Source: Amycolatopsis endophytica (GTDB lineage: Bacteria > Actinomycetota > Actinomycetes > Mycobacteriales > Pseudonocardiaceae). From it: DNA of 64,000 nucleotides. Every line of letters starts with the position of its first letter. The stretch's first letter is position 1. This document shows positions 46,603 through 55,498 of this stretch, piece after piece. Location of the stretch: NCBI RefSeq assembly GCF_013410405.1, contig NZ_JACCFK010000001.1, positions 186,001 through 250,000 on the forward strand, read 5' to 3'. The notes below the pieces were generated by a model. The model ran no database searches. It saw nothing but the letters and a program-made list of their open reading frames with translations, and had not been told where the DNA came from. The position numbers and the translations under genes are program-made.

Positions 46603-48158
46603 CTTCGCGGCCGCGGGACCGCTACGACGTGGTGGTCGTGGGCAGCGGCGCGGCCGGGCTGACCGCGGCGGTGGCCGCCGCCGACGCCGGGCTTTCCGTG
46701 CTGGTCCTGGAAAAGGCCGCGCGGCTGGGCGGCACGTCCGCCGTCGGCGGCGGGGTGATCTGGGCGCCGGGCAACCACGTCATGGCCGCGGCCGGGTTCC
46801 CCGACTCCGCGGAATCCGCACGGGCGTACCTCGGTACCGGCCGGATGAGCGCCGGGAACATCGCGGCCTACGTCGCCGACGCCCCGGCCGCGGTCCGGTT
46901 CCTCACCGGCGCCGGAGTCCGCATGCGTGCGCTCGCCCGGCCCGACTACCACCCGGAATGGCCCGGGGCGGCCCGCGGGCGCGGGCTGGACCAGGAGCCG
47001 TTCGACCCGCGCCCGTGGCCGGGACTGGCGGAGCTGCTGCGCCCGCCGACCTACTTTCCGCTGATCACGATGGCCGAGCGGGACGCACTGGCCGGCGCAC
47101 CGGCCGACCCGGACCTGCTCGCGCGACGGGCGTCCGAGGGCATTCGCACCATGGGCGGGGCACTGGTCGGGCGGCTGCTGGTCGCCGCGCTCGACCGGGG
47201 CGTCGAGGTCGCCGCGTCGACACCGGTGACCGGCCTCGAACCCGGCTGGATCGTGCAGGCGGGCCGGGAAATCCACGCCCCGGCCGTGGTACTGGCCTCG
47301 GGCGGGTTCGAGTGGAACCCGGCGTTGCGGGACGCGTTCCTGCCCTACCCGGTCACGCCGATCAGCGCGCCCGGCAACACCGGCGAGGGCCTGGTGCTCG
47401 GCCTGCGGGCGGGCGCGGCGGTCGCCGAGATGACGGCGGTGTGGGGCGTGCCGGTGCTCACCCCGCCCACCGCGCGCTACGACGGTCAGCCGTCCGGCCG
47501 CATGGGCAACGTCGAGATGACACTGCCCGGATCGATCACGGTCGACCCTGGCGGGCGCCGGTTCGTGAACGAGGCGGTCAACTACCACGACCTCAACCGC
47601 GCGTTCGGCGCGATCGGCTCCCGCGCGTTCCTCGTGTTCGACCGCGCCTACCTGGACCGCTACCCCGTCGCCGGGTTCACCACACCGCAGGACTGGATGC
47701 TCCAGGCCGATTCGCTGGATGCGCTGGCCGAAGCGATCGGTCCAGCTCTCGTGTCGACGGTCGAGGAGTTCAACGCGGGCGCGCGCCGGGGCGAGGATCC
47801 CCTGTTCGGCCGCGGCGCGAGCCCGCAGGACCGCCACCTCGGCGATCCGGCGATCACCCCCAACCCGTGTCTCGCCCCACTCGAACGGGCGCCGTTCTTC
47901 GCGGTGCCGATCCACGCGGGCGTACTCGGCACGGCAGGCGGCCTCGCGACCAACGGCGACGGCCGGGTCATCGACCACGACGGCGCGCCGATCCCCGGCC
48001 TGTACGCGGCGGGCAACTGCGCGGCGACCTTGTTCCGCGACTCCTACCCCGGCGGCGGGGCGACTCTGGGGTCGGCGATCGTGCGGGCCTACCGCGTGGG
48101 CCGTCATCTGGGAGCGCTGGCCCGCCGCGCGGACGGCCGGGTAGCGTCGGGCGGGTGA
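46596..48158 (+). CDS. FAD-dependent oxidoreductase, ketosteroid-dehydrogenase-like (flavoprotein 3)
   Basis: 520 residues. FAD motif VVVVGSGAAGLTAAVAAAD with LGGTSAVGGGVIWAPGNH; a second FAD contact at APAVVLASGGFEWNP. The C-terminal loop is GLYAAGNCAATLFRDSYPGGG, then TLGSAIVRAY, keeping the catalytic Tyr-Pro-Gly-Gly-Gly while the usual LTFG after it is replaced. Clearly the most divergent of the three. The GTG start overlaps the ADH stop by seven bases. Confidence 0.86.
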   Translation: MLTSRPRDRYDVVVVGSGAAGLTAAVAAADAGLSVLVLEKAARLGGTSAVGGGVIWAPGNHVMAAAGFPDSAESARAYLGTGRMSAGNIAAYVADAPAAVRFLTGAGVRMRALARPDYHPEWPGAARGRGLDQEPFDPRPWPGLAELLRPPTYFPLITMAERDALAGAPADPDLLARRASEGIRTMGGALVGRLLVAALDRGVEVAASTPVTGLEPGWIVQAGREIHAPAVVLASGGFEWNPALRDAFLPYPVTPISAPGNTGEGLVLGLRAGAAVAEMTAVWGVPVLTPPTARYDGQPSGRMGNVEMTLPGSITVDPGGRRFVNEAVNYHDLNRAFGAIGSRAFLVFDRAYLDRYPVAGFTTPQDWMLQADSLDALAEAIGPALVSTVEEFNAGARRGEDPLFGRGASPQDRHLGDPAITPNPCLAPLERAPFFAVPIHAGVLGTAGGLATNGDGRVIDHDGAPIPGLYAAGNCAATLFRDSYPGGGATLGSAIVRAYRVGRHLGALARRADGRVASGG

Positions 48159-49447
48159 GTGAGCGCAGCTGGGGCTTCCGGACGCGCGCCCTGCACGCCG
48201 GCGGGACACCCGATCCGGTCACCGGGGCACGTGCCGTGCCGATCTACCAGACCACGAGTTTCGTCTTCGAGGACGCCGCCGACGCGGCCAACCTGTTCGC
48301 GTTGCAGAAGTACGGCAACGTCTACAGCCGGATCGGCAATCCGACGGTGGCGGCGTTCGAGGAGCGCATCGCCAGCCTGGAGGGCGGCATCGGCGGTGTC
48401 GCCACCAGCAGCGGCCAGGCGGCGGAGTTCCTCACGTTCTCGGCGCTGGCCGAGTCGGGCGACCACATCGTGTCGGCCAGCGGGCTCTACGGCGGTACGG
48501 TCACGCAGCTGTCCGGGACGCTCAACCGCTTCGGCGTCGAGACGACGTTCGTGCCGGGCGACAACCTCGACGATTACGCCGCCGCGATCACCGAGCGCAC
48601 CCGGCTGATCTTCACCGAGGTCATCGGCAACCCGAGTGGCGGTATCGCCGACCTCGCCGGACTCGCCGATCTCGCGCACAGTCACGGGATCCCGCTCGTG
48701 GTCGACGCGACGCTCGCGACGCCGTACCTGTGCCGTCCGATCGAGCACGGCGCGGACATCGTGCTGCATTCGGCGACGAAGTTCCTCGGCGGCCACGGCA
48801 CGACGCTGGGCGGAATCGTCGTCGAGTCGGGGAAGTTCGACTGGGGCAACGGGAAGTTCCCGCGCATGACCGAGGTCGTGCCCAGCTACGGCGGTCTCAA
48901 GTACTGGGAGAACTTCGGCGAGTACGCCTTCTGCACGCGCCTGCGGGCCGAGCAGCTGCGCGACATCGGCGCCGTGTTGTCGCCGCATTCGGCGTTCCTG
49001 CTGCTCCAGGGCGTGGAGACGTTGCCGCAGCGGATGGACGCGCACCTCGCCAACGCCCAGACCGTCGCGGAGTTCCTGGACGCCGACGACCGCGTGGCGT
49101 GGGTCGGCTACGCCGGACTGCCCGCGCACCGGCACCACGGCCTGGCGAAGAAGTACCTGCCACTCGGGCCGGGCGCGGTGTTCTCGTTCGGTGTCAAGGG
49201 CGGCCGCGCGGCCGGGGAGAAGTTCGTCGAATCGGTCGAGTTGTTGTCGCACCTCGCCAACGTCGGCGACGCCCGCACGCTGGTCATCCACCCCGCTTCC
49301 ACGACCCACCAGCAGCTTTCGGACGAGCAGTTGAAGGCGGGCGGCGTCGGGCCGGACCTGATCCGGCTGTCGGTCGGGCTGGAGGACGTCGAGGACATCC
49401 TGTGGGACCTCGACCAGGCGCTGACGGCGGCGGTGAAAAGCGCATGA
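48155..49447 (+). CDS. O-acetylhomoserine aminocarboxypropyltransferase (sulfhydrylase)
   Basis: 430-residue PLP enzyme of the Cys/Met metabolism family. Features: [42 protein letters not shown], and the PLP lysine in [11 protein letters not shown]. The 430-residue length with the WENFGEYAF insert is typical of O-acetylhomoserine sulfhydrylases, which form homocysteine from sulfide. The GTG start overlaps the flavoprotein 3 stop (GTGA), so it is translated with the catabolic operon. Confidence 0.9.
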   Translation: MSERSWGFRTRALHAGGTPDPVTGARAVPIYQTTSFVFEDAADAANLFALQKYGNVYSRIGNPTVAAFEERIASLEGGIGGVATSSGQAAEFLTFSALAESGDHIVSASGLYGGTVTQLSGTLNRFGVETTFVPGDNLDDYAAAITERTRLIFTEVIGNPSGGIADLAGLADLAHSHGIPLVVDATLATPYLCRPIEHGADIVLHSATKFLGGHGTTLGGIVVESGKFDWGNGKFPRMTEVVPSYGGLKYWENFGEYAFCTRLRAEQLRDIGAVLSPHSAFLLLQGVETLPQRMDAHLANAQTVAEFLDADDRVAWVGYAGLPAHRHHGLAKKYLPLGPGAVFSFGVKGGRAAGEKFVESVELLSHLANVGDARTLVIHPASTTHQQLSDEQLKAGGVGPDLIRLSVGLEDVEDILWDLDQALTAAVKSA

Positions 49448-49974
49448 GCCTGGAAACCACTGTGCCCGCTGGAGCCGTTAGGTCCGAATCGTCCCTTTCC
49501 TGGACACCACCGTCCGCACGGGACCGGCTCGCGCTGCTGTCGCGGACGAAGTCGGTGACGATCGTCGGCGCGTCCGACAACCCGGCGCGGCCGAGCTACT
49601 TCGTCGCGACGTACCTGTTGTCCTCCAGCGAATACCAGGTCAACCTCGTCAACCCGCGGCTGTCCACGCTGCTGGGCCATCCGGTGTACCCGTCGCTGGC
49701 GGACGTGCCCGGCGAACTGGACCTGGTCAGCGTGTTCCGCAAGCACGCCGACCTGCCCGATGTCGCCGAAGAAGTGGTCAAGGCGGGCGCGCGGACGCTG
49801 TGGCTGCAGCTGGGCCTGTGGCACGAACCGGTCGCGGAACGGGCGAGCCGGGCCGGGCTGGACGTGGTGATGAACCGGTGCGTGAAGATCGAGCACGCGC
49901 GCTTCGCCGGCGGACTGCACCTGGCCGGGTTCAACACTGGCGTGATCTCCTCACGGCGGCGCCTGAGGCCCTGA
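49444..49974 (+). CDS. CoA-binding (Rossmann) domain protein
   Basis: 176 residues with one CoA-binding domain: KSVTIVGASDNPARPSYF, VNLVNPRLSTLLGHPVYPSL and LDLVSVFRKHADLP, ending in the GLDVVMNRCVKIEH motif with a conserved Cys. This protein is frequently found next to O-acetylhomoserine sulfhydrylase in actinobacteria. It may recycle or regulate a CoA thioester; its reaction is unknown. ATGA overlap with the sulfhydrylase gene. Confidence 0.87.
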   Translation: MSLETTVPAGAVRSESSLSWTPPSARDRLALLSRTKSVTIVGASDNPARPSYFVATYLLSSSEYQVNLVNPRLSTLLGHPVYPSLADVPGELDLVSVFRKHADLPDVAEEVVKAGARTLWLQLGLWHEPVAERASRAGLDVVMNRCVKIEHARFAGGLHLAGFNTGVISSRRRLRP

Positions 49975-50081
49975 TTTCGCCTCGGGAAGGCGATTCGGCG
50001 CAACTCACCCTCCACCGGAGACGGCTCGTCGTGTCAGACTCGGTGGTGTGGCGGGAAGTTCCCGGGTGGAGGTGAGTGGTG

Positions 50082-50852
50082 GTGGTCATGGCAGACGGAG
50101 TGCGCGTGACATTCGTCGGCGGTCCGACGGTGCTGCTCGAAGTCGCGGGCAAGCGGTTCCTGACCGATCCGACGTTCAGCCCGGCAGGCGTGCACGAAAC
50201 GACGCCAGGGCGCCCGTTGACGAAGACCGAGGGCCCCGGCCTGTCCGCGGACGAGATCGGCCCGGTCGACGCGGTGCTGCTGTCGCACGACCAGCACGCC
50301 GACAACCTGGACCCGGACGGGCAACGTTACGTCGGGGAAGCCCTGCTGACGCTGACCACACCGAGCGGCGCGCAGCGTCTGGGCGGCACGGCGCAGGGGC
50401 TGCCGCCGTGGCACCAGCTGCACATCGGGCCGGTCGCGGTCACGGCCGTGCCCGCCCAGCACGGTCCGAAGGGCGGTGAGGAGCTGGTGGGCGAGGTCAT
50501 CGGTTTCGTACTGACCGGCAAGGACCTGCCCACCGTGTACATCAGCGGCGACAACGCCTCGCTCGACGTGGTGCGCGACATCTCCCGGCGGTTGCGCAAG
50601 CTGGACCTCGCGGTGCTCTTCGCCGGCGCCGCCCGCACCTCGCTCTTCGACGGCGCCCCACTGACCCTGACCAGCGAGGACGCCGCCGAAGCCGCCACCA
50701 TCCTGCGGGCGCGCGCGATCGTGCCCGTGCACACCCGCGGCTGGGGCCATTTCAGCGAGGGACCGGACGAGGTGCGCAAAGCCTTCGCGGGCGCGGGCCT
50801 GAGCGACCGCCTGCACATGCTGGACCCCGGCGAATCCACGACGATCACCTGA
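50082..50852 (+). CDS. MBL-fold metal-dependent hydrolase (UlaG-like)
   Basis: About 256 residues of the metallo-beta-lactamase superfamily. The motif LLSHDQHADNLD gives the H-x-x-H-x-D variant; further ligands lie in AQHGP, SGDNAS and PVHTRGWGHF. It resembles UlaG/YfhI-like hydrolases rather than true beta-lactamases; substrate unknown. GGAGGTGA at 50068-50075 supports GTG 50082; ATG 50088 is an alternative. Single gene, 107 bases after the CoA-binding gene. Confidence 0.85.
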   Translation: MVMADGVRVTFVGGPTVLLEVAGKRFLTDPTFSPAGVHETTPGRPLTKTEGPGLSADEIGPVDAVLLSHDQHADNLDPDGQRYVGEALLTLTTPSGAQRLGGTAQGLPPWHQLHIGPVAVTAVPAQHGPKGGEELVGEVIGFVLTGKDLPTVYISGDNASLDVVRDISRRLRKLDLAVLFAGAARTSLFDGAPLTLTSEDAAEAATILRARAIVPVHTRGWGHFSEGPDEVRKAFAGAGLSDRLHMLDPGESTTIT

Positions 50853-50853
50853 T

Positions 50854-50883
50854 GCGCGAGTCCCACGCTCCCGAGCGAGTCAC
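50854..50883. repeat. copy of the dispersed short repeat
   Basis: Reverse-strand reading GGAGCGTGGGACTCGCGC preceded by CGTGACTCGCTC, matching the family seen at 34290-34352 and 34570-34610. It lies in the short convergent gap between the MBL hydrolase and allantoicase genes. Confidence 0.5.
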
Positions 50884-50905
50884 GGCGTGATCGCGGTGGA
50901 CGGGG

Positions 50906-51913
50906 TCAGGTGCTGTCGGTGAAGCGGCGGTGCAGTGTGGTGCGGCCGTCGTCCGTGAGGGCGCCCCACAGGCGCAGCCTGGCCATGCCGCCGTCGGGGT
51001 AGATGTCCAGGCGCAGGTCGGTCAGCTCGCGGGGTTCCGGGACCAGGAAGCGGTGGCGGGTGTCCGGTTGCAGGCGGGTGCGGGGCAGCACCTCGAACCA
51101 CTCGCCGTCGCCCCGGCGGCCCGTCAGACAGGCCCAGCCCGGGGCGTTGCCCTTGAAGTGGGTGGTGTCCAGCTCGGCCAGGCGCGGGATTCCGGCGCCA
51201 GCCAGGCGCACCGTCACCCAGTCGTTGCCGTCGTCGCGGCGGCGGGCGGTTTCCCAGCCCTCGCCCATCACCGCGGCGAAACCCGGGGAGATCAGATTGC
51301 TCGGCGACGAGTAGAACATGTTCGAGCAGTCGGTGATCCGGGCGCCGTTCTCCAGTGCGGCCAGGTCGAGCGAGGCCGGATCCAGCCAGCGCGGATCGGC
51401 CACCGGGGTGCCGTGCACCCGGAAACGCGCGACCCCGCCGTCCGGGTGAATCGTCAGGCGCACATGCGTCCACCGCCGCTGGGAAGCGACCTCGAAGAAG
51501 TTCTCGGAGTCACCGTTGAGCGGCGATTTGGGCACCAGCTGGGTCCACTCCAGCGCGGCCAGCTCCTCCGGCGAGGGATAGCCGTCGACGGACAGCCCCT
51601 CCACCGACGCGAACGGTGGGTAGTTGCCCGTGAAGAAGGCCGTGTCGACCACGACCCCGGACACCACGCCCGGCAGGCCGAGGCGCACGACGGCCTGGTC
51701 ACAGCCTTCCGAACGGCGTCGCCGCGTCTCCCAGCCGTCGTAGATCTGCCCCTTGTGCCCGAAGCTCCACGGCTGGAACTGCGCCGGCCCCGGCTTGATC
51801 AGGTTCTCCCGCTCGGCGAAGAGCTCGTCGTTGGCCCACACCACGCTCCCGCCGACGCGCCGCAGCGCCAGATCCGGCTCGTGGGTCCACTGCGGACGGT
51901 TCTCGCTCAACAC
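50906..51913 (-). CDS. alc: allantoicase
   Basis: 335 residues. Allantoicase hydrolyses allantoate to ureidoglycolate and urea. Two jelly-roll repeats are recognisable, each with the DGWETRRRR / [21 protein letters not shown] pattern and a matching [11 protein letters not shown] / [12 protein letters not shown] segment. This shows the use of the urea-forming (not ammonia-forming) branch. The GTG start overlaps the allB stop by seven bases. Confidence 0.95.
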   Translation of the reverse strand: MLSENRPQWTHEPDLALRRVGGSVVWANDELFAERENLIKPGPAQFQPWSFGHKGQIYDGWETRRRRSEGCDQAVVRLGLPGVVSGVVVDTAFFTGNYPPFASVEGLSVDGYPSPEELAALEWTQLVPKSPLNGDSENFFEVASQRRWTHVRLTIHPDGGVARFRVHGTPVADPRWLDPASLDLAALENGARITDCSNMFYSSPSNLISPGFAAVMGEGWETARRRDDGNDWVTVRLAGAGIPRLAELDTTHFKGNAPGWACLTGRRGDGEWFEVLPRTRLQPDTRHRFLVPEPRELTDLRLDIYPDGGMARLRLWGALTDDGRTTLHRRFTDST

Positions 51914-53232
51914 TGACCTCGATTCAGCAACTCACCCCGCGGATCGGTTCCGCTGACTTTCCTGCCCCGCAACCACGTCTGCCGCACCACACCGGTCAAC
52001 GGACTGCCGTGGTAGGCGCTCACGGCGTTGCGGTGACGCAGGTTCGCGACGTCCACGACGAACTCCTCCCCCGGCGCGAACACGCAGAAATCGGCGTCGC
52101 GCCCCACCGCGATACGGCCCTTGCGCGTCATCCCCGCCAACTCGGCCGGGCGCCGCGCCATCCAGCGCACCACGTCCTCCAGTGCGTACCCGCGCCGGGC
52201 CGCGCCTGTCCACACCGCGGGCAACCCGACCTGCAGACCGGCGATCCCGCCCCACGCCTCGCCGAAATCACCGCTGTCCAGGCGTTTCAGCTCGGGCGTG
52301 CACGGCGAGTGGTCGCTGACCACGCAGTCGATCACGCCATCGGCCAGCCCCTGCCACAACAGCTCCCGGTTGGCGGACTCGCGGATCGGCGGACAGCACT
52401 TGAACTGCGTCGCGCCGTCACGGATTTCCTCCGCGGTGAAACTCAGGTAGTGCGGGCACGTCTCGACCGTCAGCGCCACCCCCTCGGCCCGCGCCCGCGA
52501 GATCAGCGGCAGCGCATCCGACGAGGACAGGTGCAGGATGTGCGCACGCGCCCCCGTGCGCCGGGCCAGCTCGATGACCCGCGCGATCGCCCGGTTCTCC
52601 GCCTCGCGGGGTCGCGAAGCCAGGAAGCCCGCGTAGCGCGAGCCGTGCGGCCGGGGGGCGCCCTCGACCGTCGAGGCGTCCTCGGCGTGCACGATCATCA
52701 GCGCACCCAGCCCGGCGAGAATCCGCAGGTCGGCCTCCAGTTCGGCGTCGTCGAGCGGCGGGAACTCGTCGACGCCGGAGTGCAGCAGGAAGCACTTGAA
52801 CCCGAACACCCCGGCCTCGTGCAGCGCGGGCAAAGCCTCGCCGTTGCCGGGGATCGCGCCGCCCCAGAACCCGACGTCGACGTGCACCCGGCCCCGCGCG
52901 GCCTTACGTTTCACCTCCAGCGCGTCCGGGTCGACGGTCGGCGGCAGGCTGTTGAGCGGCATGTCGACGAGCGTCGTCACCCCGCCCGCGGCCGCCGCAC
53001 GCGTCGCGGTCCCGAAACCCTCCCATTCGCTGCGGCCGGGATCGTTGACGTGCACGTGCGTGTCGACGAGACCGGGCATCAGGACGACGTCCTCACCCAG
53101 CTCGATCACCCGATCCGCGGACAGCGACAACCCTGCTTCGACCGCGACGATCCGCCCCGCGTCGACACCCACCGAGTACGCACCGGTGCCCGCCTCCGTG
53201 ATCGCGCGCCGCGCGCGGAAGGCCATCTCCAC
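51907..53232 (-). CDS. allB: allantoinase
   Basis: 441-residue cyclic amidohydrolase opening the allantoin ring to allantoate. Metal site: [11 protein letters not shown] (HxH), [10 protein letters not shown] with the carbamylated Lys, [17 protein letters not shown] (His) and SDHSPC (Asp). [10 protein letters not shown] is characteristic of allantoinases. First gene of allB-alc; divergent from the regulator gene at 53280 with only 47 bases between starts. Confidence 0.95.
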   Translation of the reverse strand: MEMAFRARRAITEAGTGAYSVGVDAGRIVAVEAGLSLSADRVIELGEDVVLMPGLVDTHVHVNDPGRSEWEGFGTATRAAAAGGVTTLVDMPLNSLPPTVDPDALEVKRKAARGRVHVDVGFWGGAIPGNGEALPALHEAGVFGFKCFLLHSGVDEFPPLDDAELEADLRILAGLGALMIVHAEDASTVEGAPRPHGSRYAGFLASRPREAENRAIARVIELARRTGARAHILHLSSSDALPLISRARAEGVALTVETCPHYLSFTAEEIRDGATQFKCCPPIRESANRELLWQGLADGVIDCVVSDHSPCTPELKRLDSGDFGEAWGGIAGLQVGLPAVWTGAARRGYALEDVVRWMARRPAELAGMTRKGRIAVGRDADFCVFAPGEEFVVDVANLRHRNAVSAYHGSPLTGVVRQTWLRGRKVSGTDPRGELLNRGQC

Positions 53233-53279
53233 CCGGCGCCTCCTTTCGCCTGCTTCGTGTTCCCGGTTACCGTGCGGAC

Positions 53280-53750
53280 GTGGAGCTGGAAGCCGAGTTC
53301 ACCACCGAACCGTTCCGCGGCGAGGGCGAACCGCCGAGGCACGCCGTCGAAGCCCGCAAAGCCGCCGAACACGCGGGCCTGTCCGTGGACTTCGGCCCAC
53401 TCGGCACCACCACCCGTGGCGACGCCGACGCCCTGCTCGACGCGCTTCCGGCGATCGCCAGGGCCGCACTGGCCGCCGGGGCCACCCGCCTGACCCTGCA
53501 GCTGTCCACGCCGGCCGCCTCCCGGGAACCGGCCGCGCAGCCGCCGACCACGCTGGGGCGGCTCATCACCGACGTCGAGCGTGAACTCGGCGCCCGCCTC
53601 GCCGACCTGGACCGGCCCGGCAAGCAGCACGCCGTGCGCCTGCTGGAGGAACGCGGCGCTTTCGCCATGCGAAAAGCCGCGCCCACCGTGGCCGAGGCGC
53701 TCGGCGTAACCCGCTTCACGGTCTACAACTATCTCAACCGCGAGCCCTGA
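53280..53750 (+). CDS. regulator with thiamine-binding-like (MTH1187/YkoF) domain fused to a YheO-like HTH
   Basis: 156 residues. Residues 1-75 ([55 protein letters not shown]) follow the pattern of MTH1187/YkoF small-ligand-binding ferredoxin-like domains. Residues 90-156 ([20 protein letters not shown], then [16 protein letters not shown]) match the helix-turn-helix of YheO/DauR-type regulators. The pairing is inferred from recognition of both halves. Position between allB-alc and uraD-uraH-pucL suggests local control of purine catabolism, with the N-domain sensing a pathway metabolite. GTG start. Confidence 0.75.
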   Translation: MELEAEFTTEPFRGEGEPPRHAVEARKAAEHAGLSVDFGPLGTTTRGDADALLDALPAIARAALAAGATRLTLQLSTPAASREPAAQPPTTLGRLITDVERELGARLADLDRPGKQHAVRLLEERGAFAMRKAAPTVAEALGVTRFTVYNYLNREP

Positions 53751-53823
53751 TCTCAACAAAATGTTGACGGTGCTCGAACACGAACGTAACGTCCACCCAC
53801 CAGTGTCGATCGGAGTGGAACCC

Positions 53824-54285
53824 GTGACTGTCACCCTCGCCGACTTCAACACCACCGACGTCCGGGAGCTCCTTGTCGCCTGCCTGGATGTGCCGCGCTG
53901 GGTGGACACGGTGCTGGCCGGGCGGCCCTACCCCGATCTCGCGGCGCTGACCGCCGCCGCGCGCCTCACCCTCACCGAGGACGAGATCCGCCGCGCCATC
54001 GAAGCCCATCCCCGGATCGGCGACAGATCGGCTGCCGGCTGGTCCCGCGCCGAACAGTCCGGTGTGGACGACGACGGGGCCGCGAAGTTCCGCGCCGCGA
54101 ACGTCGAGTACGAAGAGCGCTTCGGGCACGTGTTCCTGGTGTGCGCGAGCGGCCGGAGCGGCGAGGAGCTGCTGGCGAACCTGCGCGAGCGGATGACCAA
54201 CGACCCGGCCACGGAACTGGCCGTCGCCGGGCGGGAACTGGTGAAGATCGCCGTGCTGCGGCTGGGCAAGGCGGTGACGGCGTGA
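53824..54285 (+). CDS. uraD: 2-oxo-4-hydroxy-4-carboxy-5-ureidoimidazoline (OHCU) decarboxylase
   Basis: 153 residues. UraD converts OHCU to S-allantoin. The active-site pattern AHPRIGD (catalytic His) and SRAEQSGV (Glu-Gln) is clear, within an all-helical fold (LLVACLDVPRWVDTVLAG, then ERFGHVFLVCASGRSGEELL). GTG 53824 has GGAG eight bases upstream; an upstream ATG at 53761 lies too close to the previous gene. First of uraD-uraH-pucL. Confidence 0.93.
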   Translation: MTVTLADFNTTDVRELLVACLDVPRWVDTVLAGRPYPDLAALTAAARLTLTEDEIRRAIEAHPRIGDRSAAGWSRAEQSGVDDDGAAKFRAANVEYEERFGHVFLVCASGRSGEELLANLRERMTNDPATELAVAGRELVKIAVLRLGKAVTA

Positions 54286-54596
54286 GCCTGGTGACCACTC
54301 ACGTTCTGGACACCGCCGCGGGCAAACCGGCCGCGGGCATCGCGGTGCGGCTGGAGTCCGGCGGCGTGGAGATCGCGCGGGGCCACACCGACGACGACGG
54401 CCGCATCCGTGATCTCGGCCCCGACGCGCTGGAGCCCGGCGTCTACCGGCTGGTGTTCGACACCGGCGCCTACCTCGGCCCGGACGCGTTCTTCCCGGAG
54501 GTCACGGTGTCCTTCCGCGTCGTCGACGGCGCCCGGCACCACCACGTGCCGGTGCTGCTGAGCCCGTTCTCCTACTCGACCTACCGAGGGAGCTGA
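54282..54596 (+). CDS. uraH: 5-hydroxyisourate hydrolase (transthyretin-like)
   Basis: 104 residues. It hydrolyses 5-hydroxyisourate, the uricase product, to OHCU. The transthyretin-like signature is complete: THVLDTAAGKPAAGIAV at the start and the C-terminal YSTYRGS tetrapeptide that builds the active site; HHHVPVLLSPFSY holds the catalytic His. The GTG start overlaps the uraD stop (GTGA). Confidence 0.95.
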   Translation: MSLVTTHVLDTAAGKPAAGIAVRLESGGVEIARGHTDDDGRIRDLGPDALEPGVYRLVFDTGAYLGPDAFFPEVTVSFRVVDGARHHHVPVLLSPFSYSTYRGS

Positions 54597-54598
54597 CC

Positions 54599-55474
54599 AT
54601 GGCGATCACGCTGGGCCCCAACCAGTACGGCAAGGCCGAGGTCCGTCTGGTCACGGTGACCCGCACCGGCGAAACGCACCACCTCAAGGACCTCACGGTG
54701 TCGACCGCGCTGCGCGGCGATCTCGCCGCCACGCACCTGACCGGCGACAACTCCGACGTGGTCGCCACCGACACGCAGAAGAACACCGTCTACGCCTTCG
54801 CCAAGCAAAGCCCGGTCGGCGAGATCGAGGACTTCGCGCTGCGCCTGGGACGCCACTTCGTCAGCTCGTTCCGGCAGATCACCGGCGCCCGCGTCACGAT
54901 CGACGAACACGGCTGGGACCGCATCCCGGTCGACGGCCACCCGCACGACCACGCCTTCTCCCGCGGCGGCGAGGAAAAACGCACGACGGTGGTGACCATC
55001 GACGGCGACCGCAGCTGGGTCGTGTCCGGCCTGCGTGACCTGGTGGTGCTCAAGTCCGCGGGCTCGGAGTTCCACGGCTTCCCACGCGACGAGTACACGA
55101 CACTGGCCGAAACCGACGACCGCATCCTGGCCACCGCGGTCACCGCGCGGTGGCGGTACCAGGGCGCGGACATCGACTGGCGCACGAGTTTCGCCGAGAT
55201 CCGGCGGATCCTGCTGGAGACTTTCGCGACCAAACACAGCCTGTCGCTGCAGCAGACGCTGTACGCGATGGGCGCGGCGGTCCTCGAAGAACGCACCGAA
55301 GTGGCCGAGATCCGGCTGTCGATGCCGAACAAGCACCACTTCGTGGTCGACCTCAGCCCGTTCGGGCTCACCAACGACAATGAGGTCTTCCACGCCGCCG
55401 ACCGTCCCTACGGCCTCATCGAAGGCACCGTCCTCCGCGAGGAAGCCGAGGACTGCGGCTCCGCATGGCAGTAA
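54599..55474 (+). CDS. pucL: urate oxidase (uricase)
   Basis: 291 residues. Cofactor-free oxidation of urate to 5-hydroxyisourate and H2O2. Characteristic segments: GKAEVRLVTVTR with catalytic Lys, VVATDTQKNTVYAFAK with the Thr of the catalytic dyad, then SGSEFHGF-like AGSEFHGFPRDEYTTL, and LSMPNKHHFVVDLSPFGL near the end. Length is normal. Two bases after uraH. Confidence 0.96.
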   Translation: MAITLGPNQYGKAEVRLVTVTRTGETHHLKDLTVSTALRGDLAATHLTGDNSDVVATDTQKNTVYAFAKQSPVGEIEDFALRLGRHFVSSFRQITGARVTIDEHGWDRIPVDGHPHDHAFSRGGEEKRTTVVTIDGDRSWVVSGLRDLVVLKSAGSEFHGFPRDEYTTLAETDDRILATAVTARWRYQGADIDWRTSFAEIRRILLETFATKHSLSLQQTLYAMGAAVLEERTEVAEIRLSMPNKHHFVVDLSPFGLTNDNEVFHAADRPYGLIEGTVLREEAEDCGSAWQ

Positions 55475-55498
55475 CCCCCACGCAGTTGGGAGAACCGC

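Noticed and set aside
52204..52212. Single DnaA-like box CTGTCCACA inside allB, with a similar one inside the NCS2 gene near 56619
   Set aside because: Isolated, one mismatch, and inside coding sequence; expected by chance.
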